Assembly (NCBI GenBank): GCA_010645155.1
Contig: JAAGOF010000096.1
Location: forward strand, 600,603-664,602
DNA from: Tigriopus japonicus
Lineage: Eukaryota; Arthropoda; Copepoda; Harpacticoida; Harpacticidae
DNA length: 64,000 nt
Direction: 5' to 3'
Positions within the stretch are counted from its first letter, which is position 1; each line of letters starts with the position of its first letter. Positions 35,691 to 46,457 of the stretch are shown here, piece by piece. The notes under the pieces were generated by a model, which saw nothing but the letters and a program-made list of their open reading frames with translations, had not been told where the DNA came from and did not search any database. Both the position numbers and the translations under genes were made by a program.

Positions 35691-36480
35691 ACGTATTAGA
35701 AAAAATTCCAAGAGCCTTCTTGTGACAATGGAAAGTCGCAGCTTGACAAGACAATTTTGGTTGATAGGAGTTTCTGGGTTAGATTTTTCAACCTTTGCAA
35801 TTTTATTACGGTTCATTTTCCGCCGTGTCAGAGGTCATGAAGACGCTCTTTGTTTGGTACGATTTTCTGTTGTTTCCAGCTTTGTTTTTCCCTGGGGATC
35901 ATTTTTCTCCCATTATCATACAGAAGCCACTCCTTGACATCTGACAAAAATTTGTCATCTTGATGTTGGCGGTGACAGCTTACTAATTGACAAGGAGATG
36001 TTTGATCCAACATAAAAGAGAAAGTGACGTTCTAGTACAAGCTTCTTAGTTGGAGAATGGGTAATTGGAGGATTCTTGAGTGAGGAATTTTTGTTCAAGG
36101 CTTCTTATCCCTCTTGTTGCAAAAAGACGTCCACGTGATTTCTACCTTCTTAGATAAATCACAGAAGTTTGACAATGCATCCTCTCATGCAGCGTCCCTT
36201 ATACTCATTCTCTGCATTTTCATCAGCTTTGACGTAAATCAAGTGCAATCAAGAGTTCTGCCAAAATAAGATTGCTCAAAATGCATCGCCCAATTACGAG
36301 CTTGTCATCATCACTGACTGACCAATAAGTTCAAATCAACCATCTGCAAATGACATACGACAAGCCAATTACCAAAACGACAACGATAGACGCTCCTCCC
36401 TCCACTTTCTCGACCCTTGTTTTGGTTTCAACATCTAGCTTCGTGTTAACGTGTTTCAGTAAAAAAAATATCAAAATTGA
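35495..36480. repeat. Arm-family repeat, copy A
   Basis: This shares long stretches with the palindrome arms: 35495-35640 with 42555-42660 plus 50761-50830; 35800-36190 with 50850-51210; 36220-36450 with 42060-42260. The order of blocks differs from the palindrome (the last block would be outermost there), so the copy is rearranged. Confidence 0.75.
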
Positions 36481-36826
36481 GCAATAACTTCCTGTGACTT
36501 AGATAACTTAGGTTTGGCTTGGTAGATCCTGTAGAAGCTTCGAGTTTTTAGAAAAACACAACTACCGAACGGGAATTCTTCGGTACCCTAGAATTTTGAA
36601 ACTACAAAACTTCGTAACGAATTTGCCTTGAAAAATTGTACTTTATTGATTCATAAGTTTTGTTGTGATAGTAGAATCCAAGTGGCAAGATGAAAAAAAA
36701 AACTTTTTCTCACGCAAGTTATTACTTCAAGTACATATGATAATCAGCCGATCCCATCATGATAACAGCCGTGAATATCACTATTTTTTGTTCGCAAGAC
36801 AGCTGTCTGAATTTGACCGGGTGGAT

Positions 36827-37501
36827 TCAAAGGGGCCTTCTCTGGATCATGTAGGAGGTTGCCGCCACCTCTTCTCCTCTAGGCTTGTTCTCTTTGCCCA
36901 TCTCCGGAAAAGCATCATAACGACTTCGCTTGACCGCTTGTTTCTTGATTTGGCATTCAAACAAGCTCCTTGAAAGACTGGACTCTGGTCTTCTCAAAGG
37001 TTGCTTAAACACTTGTGAATCAAGTTTGGGCCGAGAGAGGCTTTGTTTGTCCGATGGATTGCTCGTCACGCACAAACTTTTTGAGAGGCTGGATTCAGGT
37101 TCTGCCTTCGGCTTGTTGAGGATGAGGGGATCAACTTGTAGTCGAAAGTGTTTCTTCTCTCGAGACGGCTCAGTTGCTTCAAAAAGGCTCTTGGAAAGAT
37201 TGGATTCGGGACGTGGCGATTTCTTGAGGTCTTGTAATTTTGCATCCTTTTTCAGGTTTCGAGAATCACATTTGGGCTGGGAAAGATCCCGTTTCGGCGG
37301 CCATGGTACGTTCGTCTCAAATAGGCTCTTTGAAAGGCTAGATTCTGATCTTGGGGTTGGCTTCTTGATTCCTTGAGCAATGGTGTCGTAGCGAGCTTGC
37401 AGAAATTGCTGAATAGCTTCTTTGCTGTTGGGTTTTGTGAAATTGAGCAGCCTAATGGGTCGTCGATTTTGCCTATTCGGTCGGGAATTTTTGGGAGGCA
37501 T
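36827..37501 (-). CDS. Hypothetical 224-aa protein with four SSLSKSLFE repeats
   Basis: This intronless frame is not a family I recognise. It starts MPPKNSRPNRQNRR (ATG at 37501; the frame continues to 37570). It is basic, with four spaced motifs at about residues 53-62, 98-108, 134-144 and 171-182 (ESSLSKSLFE, ESNLSKSLFE, ESSLSKSLCV, ESSLSRSLFE). Between repeats a degenerate DSxxLK or DPLILNK word recurs. GKENKP at 202-207 contains a KEN tripeptide. No signal peptide or membrane helix. The repeat order (DSxxLK, then PES, then SL) resembles that of the 422-aa ORF at 53608, and the N-terminus resembles those at 53608 and 59034. Codon-like conservation of the motif argues that it is or was translated. 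Function unknown. Confidence 0.65.
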   Translation of the reverse strand: MPPKNSRPNRQNRRPIRLLNFTKPNSKEAIQQFLQARYDTIAQGIKKPTPRSESSLSKSLFETNVPWPPKRDLSQPKCDSRNLKKDAKLQDLKKSPRPESNLSKSLFEATEPSREKKHFRLQVDPLILNKPKAEPESSLSKSLCVTSNPSDKQSLSRPKLDSQVFKQPLRRPESSLSRSLFECQIKKQAVKRSRYDAFPEMGKENKPRGEEVAATSYMIQRRPL

Positions 37502-37982
37502 CTTGGTGCAAACAATAGTAACTAACAATGATGCTTCCCGTTTGATTATCTTTTGGTAACTGACGAACAACTTTCCAACTTTGCACTTTATCTAAACCAT
37601 TGGTTAACCCTAGAGTTCCTAGAACTCTAGTTAACCCCTCCTTTGCGAGGGAGCGGGGGATAGGTCTGCCCAGCGAGCAATGCGACTAGCGCGAGTTGCA
37701 AGTTGATCAAATTTTACCGGCGAGCAGCGTTCGGGCTGGAGCACAGGATGACCCGTTTGTCATCGGCTTTAGCATCGGCAACTCTGTTGTAGATTTGATG
37801 AAAAGTCAAGAAAATGTAGAGATTTTTGGGAACTAAAAAAACTCTTTTCACTAAATCTTTAAAAGAAATTTCAAAAAATGACGTTGAAAAACCTGTGTTG
37901 TGGAACTCATGGCCTTTAATTTTATTGGATCGAACAAATATTGAAAAGTGCCGATTGTTGAAGTTTTTTAGGAGGAACAATA

Positions 37983-38560
37983 GGAATGTATTGAACTAAT
38001 CTGTATGAGCTTTTAACTTGGTTTCGAAACGCAGTTTTGGTGCAAGAAATTCAAGATTGCATTACTGTAGTGATTTTAACGAACATCCTTGCCACTGTAT
38101 ACGTGTGTGGGTGTAAGAAGTCGCTAGAACAAGAGTGGTAAGAAGCTACGAAGGAGTAGATAAATAACGTCAGCACAACGAAAAATCCTCGCTCAAGAAT
38201 CTTCAAGGGACCCTTTGTTCAATTAAGTCTTTCAGGACAATTGGGTGTTATAACACCCAAACGCGTTACTTGTTTCTTGTTCTTTCGTCCTGAAAGAGTT
38301 AAAAAGCTAATACGTAAAAGAGCGTCATTGTGTTTTGTTTTTTCGATCAACCATATCATTTTCAATTAGCAAGCTGTCGCCGCCACCATCAAGCTGACAT
38401 GTTTGTCAGATGTCAAGGACCGTCTTCTTGGTACTGGTGGCAAAAATCTTCGCCATAGCGCGAAGAAAATTGTATGGTGGCAAAATGAGACTATGCTCTC
38501 AACCAAAATAGTCGTGTCGAGCCAAGATCATTGTTAAATTGTAGGCTTTCTTTCATATAA
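37983..38560. repeat. Arm-family repeat, copy B (direct repeat of 40850-41345)
   Basis: From GGAATGTATTGAACTAATCT onward this matches 40850-41345 closely. The block CAATTAGCAAGCTGTC...GTCAGATGTCAAGGA is also an inverted relative of 35940-36120 and 50990-51170. It is interrupted by the 72-bp insertion at 38227-38298. Confidence 0.8.
38227..38298. mobile_element. 72-bp TTAA-flanked mini inverted-repeat insertion
   Basis: It is flanked by TTAA on both sides (38223-38226, 38299-38302). The ends CTTTCAGGAC and GTCCTGAAAG are exact inverses, and the centre holds the palindrome GGGTGTTATAACACCC. The sister repeat at about 41090 has the empty site with a single TTAA, so this is a real insertion. TTAA targeting is characteristic of piggyBac-type transposases. 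Confidence 0.8.
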
Positions 38561-38619
38561 TAATTATAATAATGGATTATATAAATATTGAAAAGTGCCG
38601 ATTGCTGAAGTTTTTAGCA

Positions 38620-38890
38620 GAGTCTTTTCATCCATAATGTAAGTTTGAGACTTTTGATTTGCTGCATGTTTACCGGAAGATCTGCAAAAACCTTTAGAAG
38701 TTTCCAAATGCGCCCCAATAGTTTCCACTTTTTCGCTTTGCATCTTTTATTGCATATTTTTTGGCGCTTTTCTTTGATTGCCCACTCTGGTTCTTACATT
38801 AAGAGGGCGAGGGATTAGCGGTTGACGGCTACTGATTTGATCGGCCGGCAGCGTCTTGCTGCGTGTGACTGGCGTTGATTGGCTCATTTC
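38620..38890 (-). pseudogene. Broken copy of the 117-aa module
   Basis: On the minus strand this aligns with 39575-39850: the words CCAGTCACACGCAGCAAGA, CCCTCGCCCTCTTAATGTAA and AAGATGCAAAG are shared with small changes. Several in-frame stops interrupt it. Confidence 0.6.
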
Positions 38891-39504
38891 ATTGGCTTCA
38901 ACGATTTGAATCATTTAACCGACGAGCATTAGACAACCAGTATCCAAATTGAAGCAAATTGAGGACATTCTTTATATTGTCACTTGAACATTTATCAAAA
39001 CTTTTTATCGAAACTTATGAAAGAGTGAGCAATGAACCAAGAAAAACAACAGCGAAGACCTTGCTTCGCCAAACCCATCTTACGTTGATTTCCAGCATGG
39101 TTACCAGGGCGAGAAATACGATACTAGTTTTTGGCAAAATCCTAAGTGCTTTTCCTTGACCATTATCTTCTTTTGAGTGGCATCATTTAGCTGAAACGGC
39201 ACTCAGTTTTGAGAAATGATCCTTTTCGAAAAAATGATAGCCATTGTAGAAACAGAGTTGACATGTGGCCAAGAAGTGGCATCAAAGATTATGTCCTGGC
39301 AAGCATGTTGGAAATCAACGCAAGATGGGTCTGGTAAAGCAAGGTTTCCGATGATATTTTTTTTGGTTCATTGGAGCTGTTCGCGCTTGGACTGTATAAA
39401 GTCCAGAAAATAAAGAGACTTTTAGGAACTAAAAGACCCTTTAATTAAATTTTAGAAAGGAATTTGATACATGACATAAAAAAAAACCACAACTGTGTTA
39501 GGGC

Positions 39505-39858
39505 TTAGAGTGTTGTGGAACTCATGGCCTTTAATTTGATTGGATTAAACAAATATTGAAAAGTGCCAATGGTTGAAGATTTTTGCCGAGTCTTTCCATC
39601 CATAATGGATGTTTGAGACTCTTGATTTGTTGCGTGTTTACCGAAAAGATGTGCAAAAAACTTTAGAATTGTCCAAATGCTCCCCAATAATTTCCACTTT
39701 TTTGATTTGCATCTTTTATTGTAGATTTTTTTGGCGGTTTTCTTTGCTTGCTCACGCCGGTTCTTAGATTGAGAGGGCAAGGGATCAGCGATTGATGGCT
39801 CCTGATTGGATTGGCCGCCAACTTCTTGCTGTGTGTGACTGGCGTTGATTAGTTCCAA
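39505..39858 (-). CDS. Hypothetical 117-aa module protein, basic; may be a relic
   Basis: Frame MELINASHTQQEVGGQSNQE, then NRREQAKKTAKKIYNKRCKS, a lysine-rich segment. Related DNA occurs at 38620-38890 (minus, broken) and 58680-58861 (plus, open but altered). The preceding sequence (39860-39976) also matches the sequence before the 58.7-kb copy (HHPGSK against HQPGSK), so the coding unit may be longer and spliced or frameshifted. At both loci it lies upstream of a member of the 224/198-aa family in the same orientation. No known domain. Confidence 0.35.
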   Translation of the reverse strand: MELINASHTQQEVGGQSNQEPSIADPLPSQSKNRREQAKKTAKKIYNKRCKSKKWKLLGSIWTILKFFAHLFGKHATNQESQTSIMDGKTRQKSSTIGTFQYLFNPIKLKAMSSTTL

Positions 39859-40239
39859 ATGTGACGAACGATCTCACGATTGGATCATTTTTCACATGTG
39901 CACTTTCACGCTCCCATTGTTGGAGCTTAAGGCTGGCTTTGGATCCAGGATGATGAGAACAGTTGAAAAAGTACAAAAGGTTGAAAAGTACACGTGCTCA
40001 TTGGAATAGCTAGAAATGGGATTCAGAAAGAGAAGAGTATGTTTCAAACGATGTTTTTAAAAGAAAAAATAGCTTGATTGTATCCTTGATCACAATTTTG
40101 CATAACGCCTGTTTCAATTAATCAAAGGAGATCTTTTTGTCGCATCCCCGTTTGGTGGAGCTGAGAGTCTCGAAAAAAATCCTCATCCTTATACGAATAC
40201 GCCCTACCCGTTTGGATATCCGGTTCGATCTCACGAAAC

Positions 40240-40735
40240 ACTAGGAAAGCAACCAATGCGATCTTTACTAAATTTCTCAAACGTTATCTTGGTCTTCCAT
40301 ATTCCTCCAATAATGCAACCATCTATTTCCTTACTTCCACAATAACCCTTGAAGCATGGCTTAAATCAATAGTTTTTGACCGAATCTCCTCTGTAAAACT
40401 TGGACCCGGATTTGATGGTCGTCAGATGACGTTTTTCAATGAAGTTCCGGAAGCTCCAGACCTCAATCTATGATCGCCTGTTCCCTCCTACTTTTGGAGA
40501 AGTCGAGTCCCGCCATCATTTCCTCTTGATCCTATCCGTCGAAAACGCATATTCAGTGAGATACTTGACACGGAACATTTCGTGACCTGCCACCACAAGA
40601 AGTACCATTCTAGTCTCACAAACACATGCATTTGCACCCAATGTGGGGAGAATGCACACCCATATCATTTTTTGTACTTTTGTCAAAAGAAACCAGACTG
40701 ATGAGTTCAACATCGCAATAAAGAAAAATAAAAAA
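40240..40735 (+). pseudogene. LINE 3' end fragment, second copy
   Basis: The plus-strand frame resembles the C-terminus of a non-LTR reverse transcriptase ORF: FTKFLKRYLGLPYSSNN at about 40270, a stop, then a frame ending in a Cys/His cluster (CTQCGENAHPYHFLYFC) near 40690, followed by an A-rich tail with AATAAA. It is homologous to 35200-35690 but diverged. The RT core is missing. Confidence 0.6.
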
Positions 40736-40849
40736 TAAAGGGGAGATGCGAAAATTTTCCCTAGCCAATTGAGACATGTTTTAAGGGGGAGAAAAACTAT
40801 TACCCAGTCGGCATCATCCAAGAACAATCGACATAAAGATGAACACTAG

Positions 40850-41345
40850 GAATGTATTGAACTAATCTGTATGAACTTTTAAACTTGGTTTCGAAACGCA
40901 GTCTTGGTTCAAGAAATTCAAGATTGCATTATTATACCGTAGTGATTTCGACTAACATTCTTGCCACTGTATACGTGTGTGTGTAAGAGGTCGCTAGAAC
41001 AATGTAACGAGTGATAAGAGATGAATAACGTCAGCGAAACGAAAAATCCTCACTCAAGAATCCTCAAGGGACCCTTTGTTCAATTAAAAAGCTAGCACAA
41101 GAGCGTCATTATCTTTTGCTTATTAGATCAACCAAATCATTATCAATTAGCAAGCTGTCACCGCCAACATCAAGCTGATATGTTTGTCAGATGTCATGGA
41201 GCGTCTTCTTGGTACTGGTAGCAAAAATATTTACCCTAGCGCAAAGAAAATGGTACTGTGGCAAAATCAGACCATGCTCTCAACCAAAATTATCGTGTCG
41301 AAACAAGATCATTGTAAAATTAAAGGTTTTGCTTAATATAATAAT
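40850..41345. repeat. Arm-family repeat, copy C
   Basis: This is the direct repeat of 37983-38560 without the TTAA insertion. It ends near a TAATAATAAT run at about 41337-41362. Confidence 0.8.
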
Positions 41346-41571
41346 TATAATAATAATAATGATCTTCATTGCGGGAACCATTTTCTAAATGGATACATCA
41401 AGTTATTACAGTCTTTCATGTCATGGTTATAAATAGGTTTGTATAGATCCGTTCATTTTTAGTGGCTGACTATGGTTCGAGAGCCCCTTTCTGGGTTCGT
41501 GTTATAATTAATAATTATAACGTTATAACTTTGGAGATGTCCTTGGGCTACATAAAACTTCGTGCTATTGA

Positions 41572-42660
41572 GAATCCGAGAGGTTTCCAATAGTGAGTGA
41601 GCAACATGCTCACTATTGAATTATATGAATGTTGCACATTCCGAAAGAATTGGTCAGTCAATATCAATTTTAAAAACACATATAAGTAACTCAAAGACAT
41701 TTTTTTGGCCATTTTTTATTCGCCTCATTTGCTGACGACCATTTAGAATCAGTACGATTTGCTGCAACAAATGAACATATTGGCTTCATGGTTGGTGACT
41801 GATCGACTGACCTCTTGTAAATTAGCAATAACTCGTTTTTGGCCAATGTTCAGTTGAAAAAGTCATCAGAGTTTCGCAAATGAGCAGAATTTGGTAGTGG
41901 ATAGATAGATGCTTCAACCAAACTCGTTTTCTCAGACCCCACTTAATTCTCACGATATCTTCTTAAGTTTGATAAGCCAAGAAGACTTTTTCAACGCACA
42001 CTTCCTTTCTCTCTTTTTCCGTCAATGTTGTTCATTCTCTCCATTATTTTGTATGTGCCTTTTGTCAATTCAGTCCAATCGAAAGTAAGAATGCTTAAAA
42101 TGCATCGCCGCCCAATCACAAGGTGGTTAGACAGACGAGTCCTCAACAACGACCAATAAGGTCCAATCAACCACCCTCAAATGAAGTACGACGAGCCAAT
42201 CGGAAGACGACAATAATACTGTAGACGCTCCTCCCCCCTTTCACGATCCTTGTTTTGATCTCAACAAGTGGTTTTGTGTTGACGTGTTTTTCGGAAAAAA
42301 ATAAAAGATAACAAAACTGAGCAAAATCATCAAGGCATGTCAAATGGGGTTTCACTAAAGTCTAACCCAGTTTTTAGAAAAGCACAAAATCGGACCGGTC
42401 CCCTAACATTACAAAAACAACCAAGAGACGCAAAGAGTTTGGTATGAAAAAGTGTCTTGATTAATTCCTGTGAACGTGGCCAAGACAAAAGCGTTGGTAT
42501 TCCATAAAGTTCCAGTTGATTCTTCAGTTCCATCTTACTTCAGGTGAAGCAAAACTCTTTTTGATATTTCTCCTGCCCAAGACAAAACGGAGACGAACAT
42601 TGTATGAAATTTTCGACATTGACCACCTACTATCTTGCAATGTACGTGTAAAGACATTTC
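41572..42660. repeat. Left palindrome arm, outer part
   Basis: Bases 41720-42660 are the inverse of 56640-57570, and 41572-41920 are the inverse of 63305-63741. The outer end holds its own small palindrome (CAATAGTGAGTGAGCAACAT...CTCACTATTG). The arm breaks off at ...GTAAAGACATTTC and resumes at 50761. Confidence 0.85.
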
Positions 42661-42824
42661 CGTTACGGAAAGTGAAACACCCTGTATAAGCAATTCTTTC
42701 TTTTGGTCCTCGATACTTACTCTCCCCTGGGAGAATGTAGTATTTTCTACCGGGTAACTTTTAGTGACAACAAGCTTTACGGGGCCAATGTGGGAACAGG
42801 GGGTTTTGGGTGGGGAGAAGTAAG

Positions 42825-42880
42825 CGGGAGAAGTAAGCGGGAGAAGTAAGCGGGAGAAGTAAGTTGAAGAAGTAAGAAGG
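42825..42880. repeat. 13-bp tandem repeat
   Basis: Four near-perfect copies of GGGAGAAGTAAGC followed by two degenerate ones (GAAGAAGTAAGAA, GGAGAAGTGAGC). Confidence 0.85.
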
Positions 42881-43749
42881 AGAAGTGAGCGTGATAAGAG
42901 TGGAAAAGGTAGAATGAGGTTAGTCTTTTAACTATCCCACCTCAGGGATAAAGACAATATTGATTTTTTTGGGGCAAAGAAAGCTGATTGATTGAATACA
43001 GGGCACGGAAGCAAAAATGCAATGTCATTTATCCTGGATTTGGCGCCTAAATGAGCCAAGCTAGCTAGTTTTTGCCTTGACGACATCAGAACTCTAAAAA
43101 AGAGGGTTCTAAATATATATAAAAAACATCTCTTTACGAAAGGAAAGGATTGAGCTTCAAGCAAAACAGCTGAGGATCCACAATCTCTTCGACACCCATG
43201 TCAGGAGCAAAGAGATTTCCAGGATTTTAACTGTCAATCTTTACAGGGAAACCCATTCCTTGTAGCGGTATTATTCTAGAATATATTTCTATTTATTATT
43301 TAAAGAAAAACCGCTAGCACATCTCAGTTTAATCCCAATTTGCGGCTTAAAATTATACAGGTAAAGGCTCCTTTTTTTGCTTCAACCATGTACTCTTTAA
43401 CTTTTCATTGCCATATTTCAAGTCAGAGCATTCAGATTTTTACCTTCTTTTCTAAATGGGAGGCAATTACTTTATGATTTTGATCACTATTTTTTACGTT
43501 GATCAAGTTTTAAATCAAATTTTTGGCCGAAAAATTCAAAATGCAGGCCCTTGTAATGAGTCATCTTTCTGCTGTCTTTTGGTATTGTTTGTTAAAGAGT
43601 CAGCACATCAATGATGAAGGATGTTCCATGAAGGAATATTCCCACTACTTGCCACTTTTTGGTTGCCAATAGCATATATCGGTTTGGTGGTTGTTTGCAT
43701 TGAACGACAGATCAATGCTAACTTTTTACACCAAAGAGTTGAGTTTGGA

Positions 43750-43832
43750 GGGTAGCAGTCAACCAGGATCAAACCCCATCCATCTGAACGACAAACCGAC
43801 GTAGTTCACACTACACTATGCCTCACCTACCC
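43750..43832 (-). other. tRNA-like sequence, probably SINE-derived
   Basis: Read on the minus strand, GGGTAG at the 5' end pairs with CTACCC at the 3' end. An A-box-like GGCATAGTGTAG follows, then a B-box-like GGTTTGATCC. Length is 83 nt. The T stem and anticodon arm do not fold well, so this is a decayed tRNA or tRNA-derived SINE head, not a functional tRNA. Confidence 0.35.
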
Positions 43833-45206
43833 TGTCTTTTGGTCATATTGGCTTTTTATTCATGTTTACTTCATTTATTGTAGGGGTTTTGTATGTAGGG
43901 CGTAGATACATCTTCAGGAACCAAATTAGCTAATATGTAAAATGCTGTGCATATTTTCATTGTTTAAAATAATCCACATTGTGCGACAAAATTTGTAAAT
44001 TTCTAAAGAAAACCGAGGATAAACATTGCTAACGTACAAGTATATGTATAATGGGCACTTGAAATTTTGTAGATTACCAGCTGATTATGTTGATCTTTAT
44101 CTTTACACTTAATTCTACTCTTCAAAATGTTCCCAAGAACAATCCTCAGACTCTGCAAGGTTAATAATCAAATTGAAAAGAAGACACGGCCAGAGTTGGG
44201 AATGAAGTCCCTGCAAAGAAGCCTTTTAATCTCAATAAGATGTCCTGGATTGAGGGAAGCTCTACCTACCTCTTCTATTCTGAGTCCACTTGAGCATTCA
44301 AATGTCAATTGAATAACATTTAAAAAACAAGTTATTTCTCTCGTTTTGTTCCCACTTGCAATTAACAATGCAACTTATAGAGGACAACAATTCACTGATC
44401 TTTCCACTTAATTCACGAATCAAACAAACACATCCACATTTCTTCCTTGTTTATCAATTGCAACTAAGTTGAGGCAAGGAAGTTTTCTTTTCCCAACCAG
44501 GATTGCCATCTCTACTGTGCCACCTTTAGACATCAAGAAGGCTTGAAGCGTAAAAATATTTTCACAATCAGTCGTGGGAATCCTTTCACTTGAATGCTTA
44601 ACAGAGATCAGCTTGTGGAGAGGAAACTCAATGCAATTCTGATTGTTTTCATGTAATTGTCCAAAATTCCTCTCTCTATAATGTTCATGTCTGTGATAAA
44701 CCAATAGTTCTTGGGAAGAAGTGCTCCTCCTTGTTCAGTATCAATCAAGTAGAGCTAGGTCAGTTGTACGCTCTGGACGAGCTTCTTGAAGTTAACCATT
44801 CACATGCAAGATCAAGTACAAGATTGCAGCAATAAGAAATAAATTTATTGCAAAAATACTTTTTATGTATATATTTTTGCCTTACACTAGAGTTCTATAG
44901 TTAACCTGAAGTGCTCTAGTTGAACCAAGGTATCCTTGGTTTAACCAGTATTGTACCTAGCGTCACATTCACATACCATGTCAAATGCCTGTTCTATAAG
45001 CACACTGATTGTTACATGTTGATTGGTGACGTTGGAGGTTCTGAGACAGCTGAGTTATTCTTCCAACGAGAAAATCCACAAAAACGGGGTATTCCCGATC
45101 TTATCGGCCCCATTGTGGGTGTCAATTGCTTTGAAAGAGTTCCAGGATCTCATTGGTTCAGTGAAAGAGGGCACACAGGCCCTTTTTGGGCCCTTAAAGG
45201 CCAAAA

Positions 45207-46310
45207 ATGATTCGGTCTCCGCCTTCTTCCAATACTCGCAGTTATACGAGCGTTGCCAGCTGCACCTCAACAACTCCAACATCTGTGCAAAATCGTAAAG
45301 CTAAAGATGACTTAATGTCGTTATCCCTGGACATTAAATGCCCTGAGAATCCCAATGCTTCAGTGACAGACAAGGTTATTGCCGACTTTATTTTTATTGA
45401 ATTGGGTATCAAGAAGTCCGAGATAACTGGAATCGTTGGTGGTGGAATTGGTCATCGAGCAGTTAAGGTCGAAACTGTCAAGCCAATTGACGTAGAGAAA
45501 CGTTTCGGCGACAACCTCTCATATAAAAGAGATGTTGGTGAGAGAACTTGGATATGTTCAATCCGTAATGGGAGAAACGCTTCACCTATAAGATTTTTCA
45601 ACGTCCCAAGATGGATTACCAACGAAGAATTAATTGGAGCCATTCACCCGTTCGCCAAAACGATCTCCGGGATGGAGAACGAAGTTTTTGGAAAATTTCA
45701 CGATCCCCGCCTTGCCGGTTTGAACAATGGTCATCGAAGGGCTTTAATTATAAATACGAGCACCGTGCCTGACTTCATTGTTATTGGCGAAAAAAAAATT
45801 CGGATCTACCATCGGAACCAAATCCCAAAATGTTTCGCATGCAGACGTGAAGGTCATATAAAAATAAATTGTCCCACCACAATAAAGGAACGTGGAGAAA
45901 AGCCTGAAGAAGGTCCAACTGACCCTCAAAGTCATCGAGAGAGAGAGGAAATACCCTCAGACAGCGAAGAGTCCGTAGTCTTTGAAGACATTGTCCACCA
46001 AGACCTGCCAATGGTAACTAAGGAGTCTGCCGAGAAACCCTGCGATGTTGGTACGAACGAAGACGCTTATGAAAAACCTCAAGTTGTGACAAAGGATTTA
46101 CCGGATGTAGGTGACCTTCTGAATGCAACAGAGAATTGGAACATTACAGACGATAACTACGAAGATCAAGGCCATATGAAAAGAAAAACTCCAGCATCTC
46201 AGCCAACGCCCATAGTGAAACATACCACGAATGGAAAGAAAAAAGGAAGAACGGACAAGGAACTAATTCCGAAGACGATCATTACAAGATCTGGAAGTGC
46301 TACGTCTTGA
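45207..46310 (+). CDS. LINE ORF1, nucleic-acid-binding gag-like protein (367 aa)
   Basis: This retroelement RNA-binding protein has a central segment (RFFNVPRWITNEELIGAI) resembling an RRM-like fold and a zinc knuckle CFACRREGHIKINC (C-x2-C-x4-H-x4-C) at about residues 211-224. An acidic, low-complexity tail follows. The frame is intact. The first ATG at 45207 lies in another frame's open stretch (45023-45298), so the true N-terminus may start elsewhere. It would bind element RNA for target-primed reverse transcription. Identification rests on the knuckle and position before ORF2. Confidence 0.8.
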   Translation: MIRSPPSSNTRSYTSVASCTSTTPTSVQNRKAKDDLMSLSLDIKCPENPNASVTDKVIADFIFIELGIKKSEITGIVGGGIGHRAVKVETVKPIDVEKRFGDNLSYKRDVGERTWICSIRNGRNASPIRFFNVPRWITNEELIGAIHPFAKTISGMENEVFGKFHDPRLAGLNNGHRRALIINTSTVPDFIVIGEKKIRIYHRNQIPKCFACRREGHIKINCPTTIKERGEKPEEGPTDPQSHREREEIPSDSEESVVFEDIVHQDLPMVTKESAEKPCDVGTNEDAYEKPQVVTKDLPDVGDLLNATENWNITDDNYEDQGHMKRKTPASQPTPIVKHTTNGKKKGRTDKELIPKTIITRSGSATS

Positions 46311-46457
46311 GACTCTTTATCGTCTTGATCGCTTTACATTACTCTTGTTATATTTTCATGTTGTTCAATGTTTTATCTTTTTCCAGATTTTATGATCTTG
46401 TAAGGGTGAAAGGGAGTCGTGGTTGGAAAGTCCCCAGTGTTCTTTTGTTGGGAGGGG

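Larger units (their letters stand above)
42661..45000. other. Left part of the 8.1-kb interruption of the left arm
   Basis: This is not present in the right arm. It contains a 13-bp tandem repeat (GGGAGAAGTAAGC, four copies, about 42825-42875), the tRNA-like sequence at 43750-43832, and AT-rich DNA without a recognisable gene. It starts with a mariner-like terminus read inversely (CACCCTG before TA at about 42687). Confidence 0.5.
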
